Shown here: in pieces, positions 7,160 through 9,007 of the stretch
How the letters are laid out: each line of letters opens with the position of its first letter
Numbering within the stretch: position 1 is the stretch's first letter
From: Waddlia sp964635295
GTDB taxonomy: Bacteria > Chlamydiota > Chlamydiia > Chlamydiales > Waddliaceae
NCBI GenBank assembly: GCA_964635295.1
Contig: CAZWOB010000080.1
Location: 1 to 9,007, forward strand
Direction: 5' to 3'
Length of the DNA: 9,007 bases
The notes under the pieces: generated by a model
Told to the model about the DNA's origin: nothing
The model's database searches: none
Seen by the model: the letters and a program-made list of their open reading frames with translations, nothing else
Made by a program: the position numbers and the translations under genes

Positions 7160-7227
7160 GCAATACCACGACAGTATTTTAAAAAAAATTTATTAAAAAT
7201 GTTTAGAGTAAAAAAAACAATGTAATT
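7160..7227 (-). promoter_or_regulatory. AT-rich intergenic region, possible promoter of the barrel/collagen pair
   Basis: This 68-base gap has about 19% GC, far below its neighbours, and runs of A and T on both strands. Read on the minus strand it contains TAAAAT (7176-7181), a five-of-six match to a -10 box, but no good -35 box at standard spacing, and the start codon would be only about ten bases after the implied start site. The T-run just after the ligase stop has no GC-rich stem, so a terminator there is not convincing. A promoter is plausible from position and composition only. Confidence 0.35.
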
Positions 7228-8454
7228 CTATGCGAATTTTCTGGAAGGCAGCAACCAGCCAACCGTAAGGAAGAGCGAATAGATGATCCCGCTTTGCAAA
7301 GAAATGAGGAAAGGGTTCGTAAATCCGGACAAAATCCAGAGTGTAAATAAGAAGAAGAAGGCAAGGGAAGGGCGTGTGAGTGGAGGCTTTAACAAAGGGA
7401 GGGCAATGAGCAGCAGAGAAACCAGAAGAATAGACACCCCGACAATACCCAGCTGCATCAAAAATGCAGCCCACTGCACCTCATAGGAGTGAAGTAATGT
7501 GTGGTCGCGGATCGCTTTTGGGGCATGCGCTCCAAGGCCCTGTCCGAAGTAGGGAGAATCTTCCGCGTGTTCCATCAACGCATTGACCTGCTCCACCCGG
7601 GCTTGATCGGATTGAGAGCTGGAGAGACTGAAAAACCTCTGTTCGATCGATTTTTTTAGGGGCTGCGGACCGATGACGGCAACAGCAAAGATGATGACCG
7701 CAAGTGTGATGCTTGCAGCTTTCACGAACTTCCGGGAATTGACTGAACAGAGATAGAGGAAGAAAGCTGCTGCCTGGATCACAAGTAAATACCGGGAAAA
7801 TGTGAATAGGTTAGAGAGGACAGCGGCCAACAGATAACAGCGCCTTAAGAACGGGGAAAGCGATAACCCAAGTTCTTCGGAGAACAAGACGAACATAAAA
7901 AGGAACGGTGTGGAGATATCGACCGAGGTCTGCAACCTTTGCAGTCCGGAAACAATGCTCATTTGCTGAATGCGTATCCCTGCGCCGTGCAAGAGATCCC
8001 ACATGTTGAAAACGCCGCCGAGATGAAGAGAGATCAAGAGAAGTTTGACCAGGCAATACGCGAAGTTGCTCAGGATGACGATACGTAAAATTTTTCGTGG
8101 ATCGATTAAATTTTCCCGGTAGAGGTAGAGGGTCATCAGAGGGACTGTGATCGTCACGAGAAACAATTTTGTCTGGTCGAAGGCCGAGGAAGTGAGCGTC
8201 ATGGGGTTGGCAATGCCTATGATCAACCAAAAAATCAGGAAACAGAGAAAAAACGAAAGGAATAAGCCATGATAGAGTTGTTTCGGATGGAATTTCTGCC
8301 TGATGATCGCCATGAGGCCAACGCTTAATACTGCAGAGACAAACAGAAGGCTTTTAGGGGTAAAGAATCCGTGCGACCCGTCGGAGGGAAGGATAATGCC
8401 TGCCGCCATGAGTAATAAGTAAGGGAATAGAAGGAGATGATGTATTCTCAGCAA
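7228..8454 (-). CDS. O-antigen ligase-like (Wzy_C family) polytopic membrane protein
   Basis: A membrane protein of about 408 residues with some ten or more hydrophobic segments, for example LLLFPYLLLMAAGIIL, FFLCFLIFWLIIGIA, LFLVTITVPLMTLYLY, and FFFLFTLWILSGF near the end. The central part reads LFTFSRYLLVIQ. After it comes a long soluble loop with QARVEQVNALMEHAEDSPYFGQGLGAHAP, then HSYEVQWAAFLMQLGIVG. The pattern SR-Y, P-x-FGQGLG and H-S-x-x-x-x-x-x-x-x-x-x-LG-x-VG is typical of Wzy_C proteins. That family moves glycans from an undecaprenyl-phosphate-linked donor onto lipid A-core (WaaL), onto a growing chain (Wzy), or onto protein Ser/Thr (PglL). These cannot be told apart here. I chose TTG at 8454 because AAGG lies seven bases before it and it overlaps the glycosyltransferase stop (TTGCTGA). 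A TTG at 8523 would add 23 residues that look like out-of-frame sequence. Confidence 0.8.
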   Translation of the reverse strand: MLRIHHLLLFPYLLLMAAGIILPSDGSHGFFTPKSLLFVSAVLSVGLMAIIRQKFHPKQLYHGLFLSFFLCFLIFWLIIGIANPMTLTSSAFDQTKLFLVTITVPLMTLYLYRENLIDPRKILRIVILSNFAYCLVKLLLISLHLGGVFNMWDLLHGAGIRIQQMSIVSGLQRLQTSVDISTPFLFMFVLFSEELGLSLSPFLRRCYLLAAVLSNLFTFSRYLLVIQAAAFFLYLCSVNSRKFVKAASITLAVIIFAVAVIGPQPLKKSIEQRFFSLSSSQSDQARVEQVNALMEHAEDSPYFGQGLGAHAPKAIRDHTLLHSYEVQWAAFLMQLGIVGVSILLVSLLLIALPLLKPPLTRPSLAFFFLFTLWILSGFTNPFLISLQSGIIYSLFLTVGWLLPSRKFA

Positions 8455-9007
8455 TTGAAGACCTTGACAGCCAGGTATTTTGTCATGGAATAGAGGCTTC
8501 CGACAGCATGCTTCCGTCCCCAATTGACCCGCAGATCATTGCGGGCGGAACAGAGCCGGTATTTGCGCGGCATCCTTTTTCTGTTTTTGTTCCAGCCACG
8601 ACAGTGATAAGCCTTAAGCTCAGGGATATAGCGCAGCTTCCATCCCTTATCTATCAATCGTAGGGAAAGGTCGATATCCTCTTTGTACATGAAAAAACAG
8701 CTGTTCATGACTTCCCTGTCTATCCTTGCCTGGTCCAACGCACTTTTTTTCCCCAGGAAAACTGCTCCGCAAATGGCGGAAACTTCACCCGGTTCGGATG
8801 TGTTTTCTCGTTCGTAGGGAGTGCCCTGGTCCCTGTCATACCATTTCCCGTACCATGTGGAGAAAACTCCCGTCGTATCGATGAGGCCTGTGGGCTTGTT
8901 CGTTTCAAAATCGTAGCCTAATGTCAAACCTGTGACTGCTCCGACATCCGGGTGATGGGAGAGGTAGCGCATCCCGTTCTCGAGAAAATCGGGAAAGAGA
9001 AAAGCGT
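8448..9007 (-). CDS. Family 2 glycosyltransferase, C-terminal part (partial)
   Basis: The reading frame is open to the edge of the window, so the N-terminus and first catalytic part are missing; the ATG at 8972 is internal, because FPDFLENG just upstream of it continues the family pattern. The visible 185 residues match the rear half of GT2 rhamnosyltransferase-like enzymes (WbbL type): LENGMRYLSHHPDVGAVTG, then ICGAVFLGKKSALD, then the hallmark FFMYKEDIDLSLR (8658-8696) followed by GWKLRYIPELKAYHCRG. In this family the acidic ED(x)D is near the acceptor and catalytic base; the nucleotide-sugar DxD lies outside the window. The enzyme is expected to be cytoplasmic or membrane-associated and to add a sugar to a lipid-linked glycan. 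Its TGA overlaps the preferred TTG start of the ligase-like gene, which suggests they act in one pathway. Sugar specificity is not readable. Confidence 0.9.
   Translation of the reverse strand, partial: AFLFPDFLENGMRYLSHHPDVGAVTGLTLGYDFETNKPTGLIDTTGVFSTWYGKWYDRDQGTPYERENTSEPGEVSAICGAVFLGKKSALDQARIDREVMNSCFFMYKEDIDLSLRLIDKGWKLRYIPELKAYHCRGWNKNRKRMPRKYRLCSARNDLRVNWGRKHAVGSLYSMTKYLAVKVFNC
8462..8465 (-). promoter_or_regulatory. Ribosome binding site deciding the ligase-like gene start
   Basis: AAGG on the minus strand lies seven bases before the TTG at 8454-8452. The alternative TTG at 8523 is preceded by GCGGGTCAA, which has no comparable site. This favours the downstream start, but both are non-ATG. 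Confidence 0.4.

Noticed and set aside
7201..7227. Terminator after the ligase-like gene
   Set aside because: There is a T-run on the minus strand but no GC-containing stem in front of it.
8970..8972. ATG as start of the glycosyltransferase
   Set aside because: The frame stays open to the window edge and the upstream residues FPDFLENG fit the family pattern, so the start is outside.

Overview
The window carries two convergent blocks of bacterial genes that meet at a shared hairpin terminator near position 4384. The organism is Gram-negative, shown by a tripartite efflux pump and an outer-membrane beta-barrel. A cysteine-rich barrel of the inverse-autotransporter type, with many Cys residues suited to a disulfide-linked envelope, suggests a member of the Chlamydiota, perhaps an environmental (Parachlamydiales-like) one. 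This is inference from gene content only. Base composition looks close to 50% GC by eye, and no marker gene is present.

Plus strand, 1-4384: the 3' end of a TolC-type outer-membrane factor, a lipoprotein periplasmic adaptor and a full-length HAE1-family RND transporter. Each junction is an ATGA overlap, so this is one operon for a complete drug/solute efflux pump. It ends in a strong inverted repeat whose loop contains the stop codon of the transporter.

Minus strand, 9007 down to 4418: a family 2 glycosyltransferase (its 5' part lies outside the window), a polytopic Wzy_C/O-antigen-ligase-like membrane protein that overlaps it, an AT-rich gap of 68 bases, a secreted cysteine-rich outer-membrane barrel protein, and, 15 bases after that, a secreted collagen-like protein. 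The last protein has an N-terminal domain I do not recognise, 41 Gly-X-Y triplets dominated by Gly-Pro-Thr, and a C1q/BclA-like C-terminal domain.

The most interesting part is the barrel plus collagen pair (4418-7159). It looks like a surface-display cassette: a trimeric collagen-like fibre made next to an outer-membrane barrel that lacks its usual adhesin passenger. The upstream glycosyltransferase and ligase-like genes raise the possibility that the Thr-rich collagen stalk is glycosylated, but the sequence does not prove this.
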